Shown: positions 1-10,092 of the stretch, one piece after another
Numbering within the stretch: position 1 is the first letter of the stretch
Layout of the letters: each line of letters starts with the position of its first letter
Assembly: GCA_022649135.1 (NCBI GenBank)
Contig: JALCNP010000002.1
Span: forward strand, 124,001-188,000
DNA length: 64,000 nucleotides
Direction: 5' to 3'
DNA from: Bifidobacterium sp.
GTDB lineage: Bacteria > Actinomycetota > Actinomycetes > Actinomycetales > Bifidobacteriaceae
Notes under the pieces: generated by a model
The model's database searches: none
Told to the model about the DNA's origin: nothing
What the model saw: only the letters and a program-made list of their open reading frames with translations
Position numbers and translations under genes: made by a program

Positions 1-216
1 GGTCAGTACACCTTCGTGGTGGCTCCCGGCGCGAACAAGGTGCAGATCAAGCAGGCCATCGAAGAGATCTTCAAAGTCAAGGTGTCGAACGTCAACACCC
101 TCAACCGTACGGGCAAGCGTCAGCGCACCCGCACCGGCTTCGGTCAGCGCGTCAATCAGAAGCGTGCGATCATAACCGTCGCCCAGGGTCAGACAATCGA
201 CATCTTCGGTAACTGA
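1..216 (+). CDS. rplW: 50S ribosomal protein L23, 3' part
   Basis: This is the C-terminal 71 residues of uL23, cut by the left edge; the reading frame is open from base 1. The visible part has the typical L23 tail, with [13 protein letters not shown] followed by [10 protein letters not shown] and a basic loop (GKRQRTRTG). L23 binds 23S rRNA domain III at the exit tunnel and is the docking site for trigger factor and SRP. rplB follows after 35 nt, the standard S10-operon order. Confidence 0.95.
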   Translation, partial: GQYTFVVAPGANKVQIKQAIEEIFKVKVSNVNTLNRTGKRQRTRTGFGQRVNQKRAIITVAQGQTIDIFGN

Positions 217-251
217 AGGCTAGCCGAAAAAGTCAAAGGAAGAACTACATT

Positions 252-1082
252 ATGGCTATCCGCATTTATAAGCCAACGACGGCGGGCCGCCGCAACGCGT
301 CGGTTTCGGATTTTTCTGAGATCACGCGTTCCACGCCCGAGAAGTCGCTGGTCCGTAAGCTAAGCAAAACCGGCGGCCGCAATTCATACGGCCGTATGAC
401 CTCCCGCCATCGCGGCGGCGGTCACAAGCGCCAGTATCGTCTCATCGACTTCAAGCGTTGGGACAAGGATGGCGTTCCCGCCAAGGTCGCTCACATCGAG
501 TATGACCCGAATCGTTCCGCGCGTATCGCCCTCCTGCACTATGCAGACGGCGAGAAACGCTACATCATAGCCCCCGAAGGCATTGCGCAGGGTGATGTCG
601 TCGAAACCGGTGCCCAGGCCGACATCAAGCCCGGCAACAATCTGCCGCTGCGCAGCATTCCGACAGGAACCGTTGTCCACGCCATCGAGCTGCGTCCTCT
701 GGGCGGAGCGAAGATCGCGCGCTCCGCAGGTGCCGCCGTCCAGCTTGTGGCGAAGGACGGGGCTTACGCCCAGCTTCGCATGCCGTCCGGAGAGATCCGA
801 AATGTCGATGCCCGCTGCCGCGCCACCATCGGTGAGGTCGGCAACTCCGACCACAGCAACGTCGAGCTCGGCAAGGCGGGTCGTGCACGCTGGATCGGCA
901 AGCGTCCGATCACGCGAGGCGAATCCATGAACCCGGTCGACCATCCGCATGGTGGTCGTACCCGTGGAGGCAAGCCGCCAGTGTCGCCGTGGGGCAAGGG
1001 CGAGGTTCGCACCCGTCACCCGAAGAAGGCGTCGAACAAGATGATTGTTCGTCGTCGTCCCAATGGCAAGAACCGCAAGTAA
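252..1082 (+). CDS. rplB: 50S ribosomal protein L2
   Basis: This 276-residue uL2 has normal length. It shows the N-terminal [15 protein letters not shown] start, the [16 protein letters not shown]-binding stretch and the C-terminal [14 protein letters not shown] segment, with the conserved histidine near residue 231 close to the peptidyl-transferase centre. L2 is needed for subunit association. The start is preceded by AAAGGAAGAAC. It lies between rplW and rpsS in the S10 operon and is presumably cotranscribed with them. Confidence 0.98.
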   Translation: MAIRIYKPTTAGRRNASVSDFSEITRSTPEKSLVRKLSKTGGRNSYGRMTSRHRGGGHKRQYRLIDFKRWDKDGVPAKVAHIEYDPNRSARIALLHYADGEKRYIIAPEGIAQGDVVETGAQADIKPGNNLPLRSIPTGTVVHAIELRPLGGAKIARSAGAAVQLVAKDGAYAQLRMPSGEIRNVDARCRATIGEVGNSDHSNVELGKAGRARWIGKRPITRGESMNPVDHPHGGRTRGGKPPVSPWGKGEVRTRHPKKASNKMIVRRRPNGKNRK

Positions 1083-1097
1083 GGGAGTGTCGAGCAG

Positions 1098-1376
1098 ATG
1101 ACTCGTAGCATCAAGAAGGGCCCCTTCGTCGACGCCCACCTACAGAAGAAAGTCGACGTACAGAATGACAAGGGCACGCACAACGTCATCAAGACGTGGT
1201 CGCGTCGTTCGATGATCACACCTGATTTCATCGGTCATACCTTTGCAGTTCATGATGGACGCAAGCATGTCCCGGTGTTCGTCACCGAGGCCATGGTCGG
1301 ACACAAGCTCGGTGAGTTTGCCCCGACCAAGACCTTCCGGGGTCACATCAAGGACGATAAAAAGGCACGCCGCTAA
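1098..1376 (+). CDS. rpsS: 30S ribosomal protein S19
   Basis: This 92-residue uS19 has the family signature [15 protein letters not shown] at the N-terminus, [20 protein letters not shown] in the middle and [18 protein letters not shown] near the end. It binds 16S rRNA in the head of the small subunit together with S13. It lies 15 nt after rplB and directly before rplV, with GGGAG upstream as the ribosome binding site. Confidence 0.98.
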   Translation: MTRSIKKGPFVDAHLQKKVDVQNDKGTHNVIKTWSRRSMITPDFIGHTFAVHDGRKHVPVFVTEAMVGHKLGEFAPTKTFRGHIKDDKKARR

Positions 1377-1396
1377 AGATGGAGACTAAAGACTTT

Positions 1397-1756
1397 ATGG
1401 AAGCTAAAGCAATAGCACGTCACGTTCGCGTGACGCCGCGCAAGGCTCGCCGCATGGTCGACCTCATCCGAGGCAAGCAGGCGACCGAAGCCATCACCAT
1501 TCTCAAATTCGCACCCCAGGATGCCGCACTCCCCGTGCGCAAGGTCCTGGAGAGCGCCATCGCGAATGCGCGCGTCAAGGCTGACAAGGCCGGCGAGCCG
1601 TTCCGCGAGAACAATCTCGTCGTCAAGGAGACGTACGTGGATGAGGGCGTTACGCTCAAGCGTTTCCGTGCTCGTGCACAGGGCCGTGCTGCTCGTATCA
1701 ACAAGCGCACGAGCCATATCACGGTCGTCGTCGGCGCTGTGGAAGGAGCACGCTAA
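1397..1756 (+). CDS. rplV: 50S ribosomal protein L22
   Basis: uL22 lines the exit tunnel and contacts all 23S rRNA domains. From ATG 1397 the product is 119 residues ([19 protein letters not shown]), which matches the start I remember for bifidobacterial L22. An in-frame ATG at 1379 would add METKDF, but it has no Shine-Dalgarno and almost abuts the rpsS stop, while GGAGA at 1381-1385 can serve the downstream ATG. The C-terminal RARGRA-like helix and RTSHITVVV are present. Confidence 0.93.
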   Translation: MEAKAIARHVRVTPRKARRMVDLIRGKQATEAITILKFAPQDAALPVRKVLESAIANARVKADKAGEPFRENNLVVKETYVDEGVTLKRFRARAQGRAARINKRTSHITVVVGAVEGAR

Positions 1757-1758
1757 AG

Positions 1759-2580
1759 ATGGGGCAGAAGATCAATCCCTTTGGCTATCGCCTGGGCATC
1801 ACCGAAAGCCACCGGTCCAAGTGGTTCTCCGACTCCAACAAGGTCGGTGAGCGCTATCGCGACTTCGTTCTCGAGGATGACAAGATCCGCAAGGAGATGA
1901 ACAAGGATCTGGAGCGCGCAGGCGTCTCCCGGATCATTATCGAGCGCACCCGCGATCGCGTGCGTGTGGATATCCACACGGCACGTCCGGGCATCGTCAT
2001 CGGACGTCGTGGAGCGGAGGCGGAGCGCGTGCGCGCAAAGCTCGAGAAGCTCACGGGCAAGCAGGTCCAGCTCAATATCTTCGAAGTCAAGAACGCGGCG
2101 ATTGACGCGCAGCTTGTTGCTCAGGGTATAGCCGAACAGCTCACCAACCGTGTCACCTTCCGTCGCGCCATGCGCAAGGCTCAGCAGGACGCCATGCACG
2201 CCGGCGCCAAGGGCATCCGCATCAAGCTCTCCGGCCGTCTGGGCGGAGCGGAAATGAGCCGCTCGGAGTTCTACCGTGAGGGAAGGGTTCCGCTGCAGAC
2301 GCTGCGCGCGCTTATCGATTATGGATTCTTCGAGGCCAGGACCACCTACGGACGCATCGGAGTCAAGGTCTGGATATACAAGGGTGACATGACCGAGCAG
2401 GAGTTCGAGGAGCAGCAGGCCCAGCAGAACAACAACAGGCCCGGACGCCGTGGCGATCGTCGACCTCGTCGTGGCCAGCGCCAGTCCGCACCGCAGCAGA
2501 AGACGGCACCACAGGCCGCTCCCGCGACCGAGGCCCCGGCCGCGGCCCCAGCGCCTGCCGCCGCGGAAACGAAGGAGTGA
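1759..2580 (+). CDS. rpsC: 30S ribosomal protein S3
   Basis: This 273-residue uS3 has the N-terminal [14 protein letters not shown] motif, a type-2 KH domain around the [16 protein letters not shown] loop, and the C-terminal S3 domain ending in [14 protein letters not shown]. After about residue 213 there is a low-complexity tail: Gln/Asn-rich, then Arg-rich, then Ala/Pro/Glu-rich. Such tails are common in actinobacterial S3. The protein guides mRNA at the entry channel. The start lies 2 nt after the rplV stop. Confidence 0.97.
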   Translation: MGQKINPFGYRLGITESHRSKWFSDSNKVGERYRDFVLEDDKIRKEMNKDLERAGVSRIIIERTRDRVRVDIHTARPGIVIGRRGAEAERVRAKLEKLTGKQVQLNIFEVKNAAIDAQLVAQGIAEQLTNRVTFRRAMRKAQQDAMHAGAKGIRIKLSGRLGGAEMSRSEFYREGRVPLQTLRALIDYGFFEARTTYGRIGVKVWIYKGDMTEQEFEEQQAQQNNNRPGRRGDRRPRRGQRQSAPQQKTAPQAAPATEAPAAAPAPAAAETKE

Positions 2581-2584
2581 GCTG

Positions 2585-3004
2585 ATGCTTATCCCAAAGA
2601 GGACAAAATATCGTAAGCAGCATCGTCCCGCACGCCGCGGGATGTCAAAGGGTGGGAACGAGATTGCCTTCGGTGATTTCGGAATCCAGGCCCTGGCTCC
2701 GGCTTACGTGACCAACCGTCAGATCGAGGCGGCACGTATCGCCATGACGCGTTACATCAAGCGTGGTGGACGTGTCTGGATCACGATCTTCCCCGATCGT
2801 CCGCTCACCAAGCACCCGCTCGGCGCCCGTATGGGTTCCGGAAAGGGCGCGCCGGAGTTCTGGATCGCGAATGTGCATCCGGGACGGGTGATGTTTGAAA
2901 TCGGTGGTGTCAGCGAGGACATCGCGCATGAGGCCCTGCGCCGCGCGATCGACAAGCTGCCCATGAAATGCCGCATTATCGCACGTGAAGGCGGTGACAT
3001 CTGA
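2585..3004 (+). CDS. rplP: 50S ribosomal protein L16
   Basis: This is uL16 with 139 residues, the usual length. It begins at ATG 2585 ([14 protein letters not shown]), four bases after the rpsC stop; an open frame continues upstream inside rpsC but is only a shadow. The [24 protein letters not shown] and [26 protein letters not shown] segments are diagnostic. L16 organises the A-site tRNA-binding region. Its stop overlaps the rpmC start by one base. Confidence 0.97.
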   Translation: MLIPKRTKYRKQHRPARRGMSKGGNEIAFGDFGIQALAPAYVTNRQIEAARIAMTRYIKRGGRVWITIFPDRPLTKHPLGARMGSGKGAPEFWIANVHPGRVMFEIGGVSEDIAHEALRRAIDKLPMKCRIIAREGGDI

Positions 3005-3261
3005 TGCCAGTGGAAACTGCAGATTACACCATTAAGAGTCTCAACGAGAAGACCAACGCGGAGATCGAGGGATTCCTCAAGAAGTCGAAGGAAGAGCTGT
3101 TCAACCTCCGCTTCCAGTCCGCAACCGGTCAGCTCGACAACTCCGCACGCCTACAGGTCGTCAAACACGATATCGCCAGGATGTACACCGTTCTGCGCGA
3201 GCGTGAACTTGGCATCAGCCAAGCGCCTGAGGCTGCTGATACCAAGCCCAAGGAGAAGTAA
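3004..3261 (+). CDS. rpmC: 50S ribosomal protein L29
   Basis: This 85-residue uL29 carries the family core [24 protein letters not shown] and [15 protein letters not shown], plus an N-terminal extension and a short charged C-terminal tail. L29 sits at the tunnel exit beside L23. The ATG shares its first base with the rplP stop codon, so the two are translationally coupled. rpsQ follows after two bases. Confidence 0.96.
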   Translation: MPVETADYTIKSLNEKTNAEIEGFLKKSKEELFNLRFQSATGQLDNSARLQVVKHDIARMYTVLRERELGISQAPEAADTKPKEK

Positions 3262-3263
3262 GC

Positions 3264-3530
3264 ATGGCTGAAAAGCAGGAGCGCAACTTCCGCAAGGTTC
3301 GTCGCGGTTTCGTCGTGTCCGAGGCAATGGACAAGACGATCACCGTGGAGATCGAGCAACGCTCGACCCATCCGCTGTACGGCAAGGTCGTGCGTTCGAC
3401 CCGAACTGTCAAGGCACACGACGAACACAATGACGCTCATATGGGAGACCTTGTGAGTATCATGGAAACCCGGCCTTTGAGTAAGACCAAGCGTTGGCGT
3501 CTCGAGTCAATCATCGAGCGCGCCAAGTAA
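3264..3530 (+). CDS. rpsQ: 30S ribosomal protein S17
   Basis: This 88-residue uS17 shows the OB-fold signature [19 protein letters not shown], then [22 protein letters not shown] and the closing [17 protein letters not shown]. It is a primary 16S rRNA-binding protein used in early 30S assembly. It ends the S10 operon order here; 70 nt without a gene separate it from rplN. Confidence 0.97.
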   Translation: MAEKQERNFRKVRRGFVVSEAMDKTITVEIEQRSTHPLYGKVVRSTRTVKAHDEHNDAHMGDLVSIMETRPLSKTKRWRLESIIERAK

Positions 3531-3600
3531 CAAGTTCGGCAAGGCTCCGCGAGACACCCCCAGGGTGCTCGGGGAGAACCAGCTCGGCTAAGGAGAATCA

Positions 3601-3969
3601 ATGATTCAGCAGGAAACGCGGCTTCATGTCGCCGACAACACGGGTGCCAAGGAGATCTTGGCCATCCGAGTGCTCGGTGGATCGAAGCGACGCTATGCCG
3701 GCATCGGCGACGTGATCGTCGCCTCCGTCAAGGACGCGATCCCTGGCGGGTCGGTCAAGAAGGGCGATGTGGTGAAGGCCGTTGTCGTCCGCACTGTCAA
3801 GGAGCACCGTCGTGTTGATGGCTCCTACATCAAATTCGACGAGAACGCCGCGGTTATTCTCGGTTCCGGCCGTGAACCCAAGGGCACTCGTATCTTCGGA
3901 CCGGTTGGTCGTGAATTGCGCGACAGGCGCTTCATGAAAATCGTGTCGCTCGCCCCGGAGGTGATCTGA
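3601..3969 (+). CDS. rplN: 50S ribosomal protein L14
   Basis: This 122-residue uL14 has the exact usual length. It begins [27 protein letters not shown] and contains the L14 signature region [27 protein letters not shown] followed by a conserved GPVGRELR near the C-terminus. L14 forms intersubunit bridges and is the RsfA (silencing factor) docking site. AAGGAGA lies just upstream. It opens the spc gene order. Confidence 0.98.
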   Translation: MIQQETRLHVADNTGAKEILAIRVLGGSKRRYAGIGDVIVASVKDAIPGGSVKKGDVVKAVVVRTVKEHRRVDGSYIKFDENAAVILGSGREPKGTRIFGPVGRELRDRRFMKIVSLAPEVI

Positions 3970-3970
3970 A

Positions 3971-4306
3971 ATGGTAGCCAAGATCAAGTCCGGCGACCAG
4001 GTAAAGGTTATCCGCGGTAAGGATCGCGGCAAGGAAGGCAAAGTAACGCGTATCCTTCCCCATGACCGACTGATTGTCGAAGGCATACAAATCGTCAAGA
4101 AGCATGTCCGGGCCACGCAGCAGGGCCAGCAGTCGGGCATTGTCTCCACGGAGGCCCCGATTCATCGTTCCAATGTGATGGTGATCGATCCCGAGACGAA
4201 GAAGCCGACTCGAATCGGCGTCACAGTCAAGCAGGAGGCGCGTGAAGGCAAGGTCAAGACCGTGCGTGTCCGCGTCGCCAAGAAGTCCGGAAAGGAGCTG
4301 GCATGA
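3971..4306 (+). CDS. rplX: 50S ribosomal protein L24
   Basis: This 111-residue uL24 contains the KOW motif [21 protein letters not shown] near the N-terminus and the conserved [23 protein letters not shown] later. It is an assembly-initiator protein of the 50S subunit. It starts 1 nt after the rplN stop, and its own stop overlaps the rplE ATG by four bases (ATGA), so translational coupling is likely. Confidence 0.97.
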   Translation: MVAKIKSGDQVKVIRGKDRGKEGKVTRILPHDRLIVEGIQIVKKHVRATQQGQQSGIVSTEAPIHRSNVMVIDPETKKPTRIGVTVKQEAREGKVKTVRVRVAKKSGKELA

Positions 4307-4875
4307 CCGATACGACAGTGGAAGCCCCGGCAACTCCGCTATTGAAGCAGGAATACAGGGATCAGATCGTTCCAGCCTTGGAGAAGGAGTTCAGCCACTC
4401 CAACCCCATGCAGGTCGCGCGTGTGCAGAAGGTCGTCGTCTCCATGGGAGTCGGTGCCGCAGCCCGCGATTCGAAGCTCATCGAAGGCGCGATTCGGGAT
4501 CTGACCGCGATAACCGGCCAGAAGCCGAAGGTCACCAAGGCCAAGAAGTCGGTTGCGCAGTTCCATCTGCGTGAGGGACAGGCCATCGGAGCATATGTGA
4601 CGCTTCGTGGCGACCGCATGTGGGAGTTCCTTGATCGTCTTCTTACGCTGGCACTGCCGCGCATCCGTGACTTCCGCGGAATCAGCGCGAACCAGTTCGA
4701 CGGCCAGGGCAATTATAATTTCGGTCTTACGGAGCAGTCGATGTTCCATGAGATCGATCCGGACTCTATTGATCATCAGCGTGGTATGGACATCACCGTG
4801 GTGACCAGCACCAAGGATGACAAGGAAGCGGGCTCACTGCTCAAACACCTTGGCTTCCCCTTCAAGGAGAACTGA
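4303..4875 (+). CDS. rplE: 50S ribosomal protein L5
   Basis: This 190-residue uL5 has the family motif [44 protein letters not shown] and [24 protein letters not shown]5 binds 5S rRNA and contacts S13 and P-site tRNA. The product starts [18 protein letters not shown] at the ATG overlapping the rplX stop; the first dozen residues extend beyond the E. coli form, as is common in actinobacteria. Confidence 0.97.
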   Translation: MTDTTVEAPATPLLKQEYRDQIVPALEKEFSHSNPMQVARVQKVVVSMGVGAAARDSKLIEGAIRDLTAITGQKPKVTKAKKSVAQFHLREGQAIGAYVTLRGDRMWEFLDRLLTLALPRIRDFRGISANQFDGQGNYNFGLTEQSMFHEIDPDSIDHQRGMDITVVTSTKDDKEAGSLLKHLGFPFKEN

Positions 4876-4876
4876 T

Positions 4877-5062
4877 ATGGCAAAAACCGCTCTGAAGAAC
4901 AAGGCGGCCGCCAAGCCTAAGTTCAAGGTGCGCGGATACTCGCGCTGCCAGGTTTGTGGCCGTCCCCACTCCGTATACCGCAAGTTCGGCCTGTGCCGCA
5001 TCTGCCTTCGCGAGAAGGCGCATCGCGGCGAGCTGCCCGGAGTTACGAAGTCCAGTTGGTAA
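4877..5062 (+). CDS. rpsZ: 30S ribosomal protein S14, zinc-binding type
   Basis: This is a 61-residue type Z uS14. The start is ATG 4877 ([18 protein letters not shown]), one base after the rplE stop, with AAGGAGA upstream. Two zinc pairs are visible, C24-x2-C27 and C40-x2-C43, followed by [15 protein letters not shown] at the end. S14 contacts the 16S head near S3 and S10. No paralogous zinc-free S14 is present in the window. Confidence 0.97.
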   Translation: MAKTALKNKAAAKPKFKVRGYSRCQVCGRPHSVYRKFGLCRICLREKAHRGELPGVTKSSW

Positions 5063-5093
5063 ACATCGACGCTGAAGGTCCACTGTTGGGGCG

Positions 5094-5122
5094 GGTTTCC
5101 ACCGGTCCCAGCGGCGGAAACC
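5094..5122 (+). other. small inverted repeat between rpsZ and rpsH
   Basis: The arms GGTTTCC (5094-5100) and GGAAACC (5116-5122) are perfectly complementary, with a 15-nt loop. They lie in the 85-nt gap before rpsH. It could be an r-protein leader structure or an mRNA processing site; there is no U-tract, so a terminator is unlikely. Confidence 0.3.
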
Positions 5123-5147
5123 ACGGCGAGAAAGGGCGTTAGCCCAC

Positions 5148-5546
5148 ATGACAATGACAGATCCGATCGCAGACATGTTGACGCGTCTGCGTAATGCGAG
5201 CGCGGCAAAACACGAGACAGTGGATATGCCGTACTCGAAATTCAAGGCGAACATCGCCGAGATTCTCAAGCGTGAAGGCTACATCAAGGATTTCACCGCA
5301 AAGGAGGCCAAGGTGGGGCAGACTCTTGAAGTCAGCCTTAAGTATGGCCCGAACGGTGAGCGCTCCATTGAAGGCATCAAGCGCATCTCGAAGCCGGGAC
5401 TGCGTCGCTACGCGAAATCCGATTCGCTGCCCATGCCTTTGGGTGGCCTCGGCATCGCGATCATCTCGACAAGTTCGGGGCTGCTGACTCAAAAGGAATG
5501 CCTCGACAGAGGCATCGGCGGCGAAATCGTCGCCTACGTGTGGTGA
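5148..5546 (+). CDS. rpsH: 30S ribosomal protein S8
   Basis: This 132-residue uS8 starts [22 protein letters not shown] and ends with the family-typical [20 protein letters not shown] and [10 protein letters not shown]8 binds helix 21 of 16S rRNA and, in E. coli, represses the spc operon by binding its mRNA near rplE. Whether that feedback exists here cannot be read from the sequence. It lies between rpsZ and rplF. Confidence 0.98.
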   Translation: MTMTDPIADMLTRLRNASAAKHETVDMPYSKFKANIAEILKREGYIKDFTAKEAKVGQTLEVSLKYGPNGERSIEGIKRISKPGLRRYAKSDSLPMPLGGLGIAIISTSSGLLTQKECLDRGIGGEIVAYVW

Positions 5547-5562
5547 GAAGGGAGAGCTGAAA

Positions 5563-6102
5563 ATGGCATCGCATATTGGTAAGCTCCCCGTCACCATACC
5601 GGCGGGAGTGGAAGTCAGCATAGAAGGGCAGTCCTTCAGCGCGAAGGGCGCGAAGGGATCGGATTCCTATGTGATCCCCGAGGGCATCAGCGCGAAGATC
5701 GAGGGCAGCGAGATCATCCTCACGCCCATCGATGATCTGCGCCCCACCCGGGCAATGCACGGGCTGAGCCGGTCCATCATCGCTTCGATGGTGAAAGGCG
5801 TCCAGGATGGCTACAGCAAGTCACTCGACATCGTCGGAACGGGCTATCGTGCGCAGATGAAGGGCAAGGGCATCGAGTTCTCGCTCGGATACTCGCACAC
5901 CATCACCTTGGATCCTCCGGAGGGCATCACATTTGAGCTGCCCAACGCCAACCAGGTGATCGTGCACGGAACCGACAAGCAGGCCGTTGGTCAGGTCGCC
6001 GCAAACATCCGAAAGCTTCGCGAACCGGAACCCTACAAGGGCAAAGGCATCAAGTACACGGATGAACACATCCGGCGCAAGGCTGGAAAGGCTGGTAAGT
6101 GA
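5563..6102 (+). CDS. rplF: 50S ribosomal protein L6
   Basis: This 179-residue uL6 has normal length. It opens [18 protein letters not shown], carries the duplicated L6 fold, and ends with the conserved [27 protein letters not shown]6 sits near the sarcin-ricin loop and factor-binding site. GGGAGAG precedes the start. The rplR ATG follows 1 nt after the stop. Confidence 0.98.
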   Translation: MASHIGKLPVTIPAGVEVSIEGQSFSAKGAKGSDSYVIPEGISAKIEGSEIILTPIDDLRPTRAMHGLSRSIIASMVKGVQDGYSKSLDIVGTGYRAQMKGKGIEFSLGYSHTITLDPPEGITFELPNANQVIVHGTDKQAVGQVAANIRKLREPEPYKGKGIKYTDEHIRRKAGKAGK

Positions 6103-6103
6103 T

Positions 6104-6475
6104 ATGACCGTCAGAATTTTCGGTAAGGGCAAGAAGATCGCCAGACTTCGCCGTCACGCCCGCCTGCGCAAGCTTGTCTCAGGAACCGCGCAGCGTCCCC
6201 GTCTTGTCGTCACTCGGTCCAACCGCCACATGGTGGCGCAGATCGTGGATGATACGAAGGGCATGACGCTGGTCAGCGAATCCACCCTGATGTCGGATTT
6301 CTCGGACTTCAAGGGAACGAAAGTCGAAGCCGCCAAGAAGGTCGGTGAGCTTCTCGCCAAGAAGGCCCACGACGCCGGCATCACCGAGGTCGTGTTCGAC
6401 CGTGGCGGCAACAAGTACCATGGTCGCGTTGCAGCGGTTGCTGAAGGCGCCCGAGAGGGAGGTCTGGCACTGTGA
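6104..6475 (+). CDS. rplR: 50S ribosomal protein L18
   Basis: This 123-residue uL18 begins at ATG 6104 ([27 protein letters not shown]), next to the rplF stop; the same frame is open further upstream only by chance. [20 protein letters not shown] and the C-terminal [24 protein letters not shown] are the family signature. L18 binds 5S rRNA with L5. The stop overlaps the rpsE GTG start. Confidence 0.97.
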   Translation: MTVRIFGKGKKIARLRRHARLRKLVSGTAQRPRLVVTRSNRHMVAQIVDDTKGMTLVSESTLMSDFSDFKGTKVEAAKKVGELLAKKAHDAGITEVVFDRGGNKYHGRVAAVAEGAREGGLAL

Positions 6476-7206
6476 GCGACAATGACAAGCAAAAGGAAAC
6501 CACTGTGGTAGAAGAAAACCAGAAGACTGTGGCGACCGAAGAGCGCAACGAGGACCGCCGTGGCCGCCGCTCCCAGCGTGGCGATGGACGGCGCAACGAG
6601 CGTCGCAACCGCCGCGACGAGAATCACGGCGACGAGCTGCTCGACCGCGTGGTGACGATCAACCGCGTGTCGAAGACCCACAAGGGTGGTCGTACGTTCA
6701 GCTTTGCCGCTCTTGTGGTCGTCGGAGATGGAAAAGGAACGGTCGGTGTCGGATATGGCAAGTCACGAGAGGTTCCCGCGGCAATCGCCAAGGGACAGCT
6801 CGACGCCAAGAAGCACATGTTCACCGTCCCCCGCATCAAGGGAACCGTCACCCATCCGGTGATAGGGCATGATGCGGCCGGAACCGTGCTGCTTCGTCCG
6901 GCCGCGCCGGGAACGGGAGTGATTGCGGGTGGCCCGGTTCGCGCCGTCATGGAGTGCGCCGGCATCAGCGACATCCTCACCAAGTCGATGGGCTCGCCCA
7001 CGTCGGTCAACGTCGTTCGCGCAACCGTCGATGCTCTCAAGAAGCTCGAGGAGCCCGAGGAGATAGCCGCACGCCGTGGCATGGCGCTTGAGGACGTGGC
7101 CCCCGACGCGATGCTCCGTGCACGCGCCCAGGGCATCGCCGAGGCCCGAAAGGCCCGCGAGGACGCCAAGGCGAAGGCTGCGGCGGAGTCAAAGGATGGT
7201 GAGTGA
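6472..7206 (+). CDS. rpsE: 30S ribosomal protein S5
   Basis: This 244-residue uS5 is longer than the E. coli form (166). A highly charged N-terminal extension of about 55 residues ([21 protein letters not shown]) precedes the S5 core [23 protein letters not shown] and the [15 protein letters not shown] loop. A lysine/alanine tail follows. The start is GTG 6472 overlapping the rplR stop. S5 shapes the decoding site and mRNA entry. Confidence 0.97.
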   Translation: MSDNDKQKETTVVEENQKTVATEERNEDRRGRRSQRGDGRRNERRNRRDENHGDELLDRVVTINRVSKTHKGGRTFSFAALVVVGDGKGTVGVGYGKSREVPAAIAKGQLDAKKHMFTVPRIKGTVTHPVIGHDAAGTVLLRPAAPGTGVIAGGPVRAVMECAGISDILTKSMGSPTSVNVVRATVDALKKLEEPEEIAARRGMALEDVAPDAMLRARAQGIAEARKAREDAKAKAAAESKDGE

Positions 7207-7388
7207 TGGCGAACATCAAAATCACTTTGGTCCACGGAATCGTCAACTCGAAGCCGCGTCAGCGTGATGCCGTGCGTACGCTCGGGCTGCGTAAAATCGG
7301 TCAGAGCGTGGTCCGTGAGGACAGCGGTGCGAACCGAGGCCTGGTCAATGCAGTGCGTCATCTGGTTACCGTTGAGGAGGCTGACTGA
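7206..7388 (+). CDS. rpmD: 50S ribosomal protein L30
   Basis: This 60-residue uL30, [20 protein letters not shown], has the conserved [33 protein letters not shown] 7206 shares a base with the rpsE stop; a GTG one codon earlier is possible but less likely. The small 50S protein has no known regulatory role. rplO follows 2 nt after the stop. Confidence 0.96.
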   Translation: MANIKITLVHGIVNSKPRQRDAVRTLGLRKIGQSVVREDSGANRGLVNAVRHLVTVEEAD

Positions 7389-7390
7389 TT

Positions 7391-7849
7391 ATGGCTGATG
7401 AAGAAAAAACGATCCTGCAGATGCATGATCTGAAGCCGGCGAAGGGCGCGAAGAAGAATCGCATTCGCGTCGGTCGTGGCGAGGGCTCCAAAGGCAAGAC
7501 CTCGGGGCGTGGTGACAAGGGAACGAAGAAGAGGTATCAGGTGCGTCCCGGATTCGAAGGAGGACAGCTCCCACTGTATATGCGTCTTCCCAAGCTCCGT
7601 GGATTCAAGAGCCCCTTCAAGAAGGAGTTCCAGGTCGTCAACGTCGAGACTCTCAGCGCGTTGTTCCCCCAGGGAGGGGATGTCAACGTCGAGGTCCTGA
7701 TCTCCAAGGGTGCCGTCCGCGACGGCTACCCCGTCAAGATCCTTGGCGAGGGAGAGGCGACAGCAGCTTTCACCGTGCACGGCGTCAAGGCATCGGCCAG
7801 CGCCAAGGCCAAGATCGAAGCTGCAGGCGGCTCGATCTCCGAGGACTGA
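7391..7849 (+). CDS. rplO: 50S ribosomal protein L15
   Basis: This 152-residue uL15 has the family signature LKPAKGAKKNRIRVGRGEGSKGKTSGRGDKG near the N-terminus, followed by RPGFEGGQLPLYMRLPKLRGF and a C-terminal TVHGVKASASAKAKIEAAGG. L15 is a late assembly protein. It is the last r-protein before secY, and a stem-loop after its stop may reduce read-through into secY. Confidence 0.97.
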   Translation: MADEEKTILQMHDLKPAKGAKKNRIRVGRGEGSKGKTSGRGDKGTKKRYQVRPGFEGGQLPLYMRLPKLRGFKSPFKKEFQVVNVETLSALFPQGGDVNVEVLISKGAVRDGYPVKILGEGEATAAFTVHGVKASASAKAKIEAAGGSISED

Positions 7850-7874
7850 AGGTCCTGGGAATGAACAGCCGCTT

Positions 7875-7908
7875 AGGGCCCTTCACGCGTTCTCGCGAGG
7901 AGGGCCCT
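7875..7908 (+). terminator. stem-loop after rplO
   Basis: AGGGCCC (7875-7881) pairs with GGGCCCT (7902-7908), and an inner CGCG/CGCG helix closes a TTCT loop. The short pyrimidine-rich tail (CTTATTTC) suggests a weak terminator or attenuator between rplO and secY. Confidence 0.5.
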
Positions 7909-8031
7909 GGCTTATTTCAGGCGCGTCCCCGGCGGCACGTGTCTCCAAGGTAGACGCTGTAGGTTAGACTCGTCCGTTAGAGTCTTTTTGCATTGGTGCG
8001 TATGGACGCACGAAAGGGAAGGAAACCCCAC

Positions 8032-9369
8032 GTGAGGACGTTAATCCAGGCCTTTAGAACCAAGGAACTGAGAAACAAGATCCTGTTCGTTCTTGGCATT
8101 ATTATCATCTACCGTATCGGGTCGTTCATTCCGACCCCGGGTGTGGATTACAAGGTCGTGCAGCAGTGCGTATCCAAGGTGTCGTCCACCTCGGAGAACT
8201 TTGTTGGACTTGTCAATCTTTTCTCCGGCGGTGCAATGCTGCAGCTGTCGATTTTCGCGCTTGGAGTCATGCCCTACATCACGGCCTCCATCGTGATCCA
8301 GCTGCTTCGGGTGGTCATTCCGCGATTCGAGGCCCTTCACAAGGAGGGCCAGTCCGGTGAGACCAAGCTCACCCAGTACACCCGATATCTGACCATCGGC
8401 CTCGCCGTGCTGCAATCGACGACGATTCTCGTCACGGCGCGCTCGGGGGCGCTTTTCAATTACGAGTGTTCCCAGGTCGTCCCCGATGGATCAGTCTGGA
8501 ATCTCATCGTCATGGTTCTGGTCATGACGGGCGGTACGGGTCTGATCATGTGGATGGCGGAGCTCATCACGGACAAGGGAATCGGACAGGGCATGTCCGT
8601 GCTGATTTTCATGTCCATATGCTCGGGATTCCTTCCGCAGCTCTGGCGCATAGGCTGGGGGACGAACGGAGGCAACGGCGATTGGGTGAAGTTCGGAGTC
8701 GTCACCGGCGTCCTTCTGGTCATCCTGATTTTCGTGGTATTCGTCGAATTGGCCCAGAGACGCATACCTGTCCAATACACAAGACGCATGATCGGCAGGA
8801 AAATGTATGGCGGATCCTCCACGTATCTGCCCCTGAAGATCAACATGAGTGGTGTCATTCCGCCCATTTTCGCCTCTTCGATTCTTGCCATACCGACCCT
8901 GATCGCGCAGTTCGGGAAATCGGGTCAGAGCTGGGTCACGTGGACGAACAACAATCTTGCCAATACGACATCCGTGTGGTACATATCCCTGTACGCCTTG
9001 ATGATCGTCTTCTTCTGCTTCTTCTATACGTCGATCACCTTCGATCCCAATGAGACGGCGGACAACATGAAGGAGTACGGCGGTTTCATCCCCGGCATCC
9101 GCGCGGGAAGCGCAACAAGCCGATACCTGAACTACGTGATGAACCGGCTCAACACGGTCGGCGCCGTCTACCTGCTTTTCGTCGCGCTTATTCCCACGGT
9201 CCTCATCATGGCCCTTAGCCTCAACACCAAGCTCCCCTTCGGAGGGACGACGATTCTGATCATCGCCGGAGTCGGACTTGACACCCTTCGGCAGGCCAAG
9301 GCCCAGACGGAGCAGTTCCAGTACGCCGGATTCCTGTTCGAAAACACGGATCACACCGAAGGCAAATAA
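8032..9369 (+). CDS. secY: protein translocase subunit SecY
   Basis: This is the 445-residue channel subunit of the SecYEG translocon. I place the start at GTG 8032 (VRTLIQAFRTKELRNKILFVLG), which has AAGGAA about 8 nt upstream; in-frame TTG 7993 would add 13 polar residues without support. Ten hydrophobic segments can be followed, with the plug-region sequence LVNLFSGGAMLQLSIFALGVMPYITASI and the cytoplasmic loop with LAQRRIPVQYTRR. It precedes adk, the usual spc-operon order. Confidence 0.96.
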   Translation: MRTLIQAFRTKELRNKILFVLGIIIIYRIGSFIPTPGVDYKVVQQCVSKVSSTSENFVGLVNLFSGGAMLQLSIFALGVMPYITASIVIQLLRVVIPRFEALHKEGQSGETKLTQYTRYLTIGLAVLQSTTILVTARSGALFNYECSQVVPDGSVWNLIVMVLVMTGGTGLIMWMAELITDKGIGQGMSVLIFMSICSGFLPQLWRIGWGTNGGNGDWVKFGVVTGVLLVILIFVVFVELAQRRIPVQYTRRMIGRKMYGGSSTYLPLKINMSGVIPPIFASSILAIPTLIAQFGKSGQSWVTWTNNNLANTTSVWYISLYALMIVFFCFFYTSITFDPNETADNMKEYGGFIPGIRAGSATSRYLNYVMNRLNTVGAVYLLFVALIPTVLIMALSLNTKLPFGGTTILIIAGVGLDTLRQAKAQTEQFQYAGFLFENTDHTEGK

Positions 9370-9388
9370 CCGGAAAGGAATGCGGACA

Positions 9389-9955
9389 ATGAGACTGCTT
9401 ATTATGGGACCCCAGGGAGTGGGGAAGGGAACCCAGGCCGCTGCACTGAGCAAGCACTTTGGGATCCCCACGATCTCCACGGGCGACATCTTCCGGTACA
9501 ATCTCAAAAACAAGACGGAGCTGGGGCTGCAGGCGCAGAGCTATATCGACAAGGGTCAGCTCGTTCCCGATGAGCTGACCAACAGGATAGTCGAAGATCG
9601 TCTGGCGCAGCGGGATGCGAAGGGTGGGTGGATCCTTGACGGATACCCACGGAACGCCTCGCAGGTCGAGGCCCTCGACTCGATGATGGCCACAGCGGGA
9701 ACAGAGCTTGACTACGTGGTCGCACTGCAGGCCGACCGGACCGTTCTTCTCGAGAGGATGAGGAAAAGGGCCGAGGAGGAGGGCCGCTCGGACGATACGC
9801 CTGAAGCGATCGCGACCAGACTTGACACGTATGAGAGGGAGACGGCACCCCTGCTGGAGACCTACGGATCTCGAGGGAAGCTGGTTTCGGTGAATGGTGT
9901 GGGCTCCATCGAGAGCATCAGTCATGAGATCATCGCCGCACTCGAAACGGCATAG
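9389..9955 (+). CDS. adk: adenylate kinase
   Basis: This 188-residue short-form enzyme interconverts ATP, AMP and ADP. The P-loop GPQGVGKGTQ begins near residue 7, the AMP-binding STGDIFR follows, and the DGYPRNASQ segment is present. The LID is short and has no zinc cysteines, as in actinobacterial Adk. ATG 9389 has AAAGGAA at a good distance; ATG 9380 is in frame but abuts that site. No methionine aminopeptidase gene follows, unlike many spc operons. Confidence 0.96.
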   Translation: MRLLIMGPQGVGKGTQAAALSKHFGIPTISTGDIFRYNLKNKTELGLQAQSYIDKGQLVPDELTNRIVEDRLAQRDAKGGWILDGYPRNASQVEALDSMMATAGTELDYVVALQADRTVLLERMRKRAEEEGRSDDTPEAIATRLDTYERETAPLLETYGSRGKLVSVNGVGSIESISHEIIAALETA

Positions 9956-10092
9956 ACAGGGGCTTGGCAGCACTCTGGCGATGTCGTGCGGGCCGGATCG
10001 TGCGATGGCGTGACGAGATTCGGCCCGACTCAACCGTGCAGTTCGATTCCGCTCGGCTCCGTGACACGCCATGGCATGGCCGGCGGATCCTA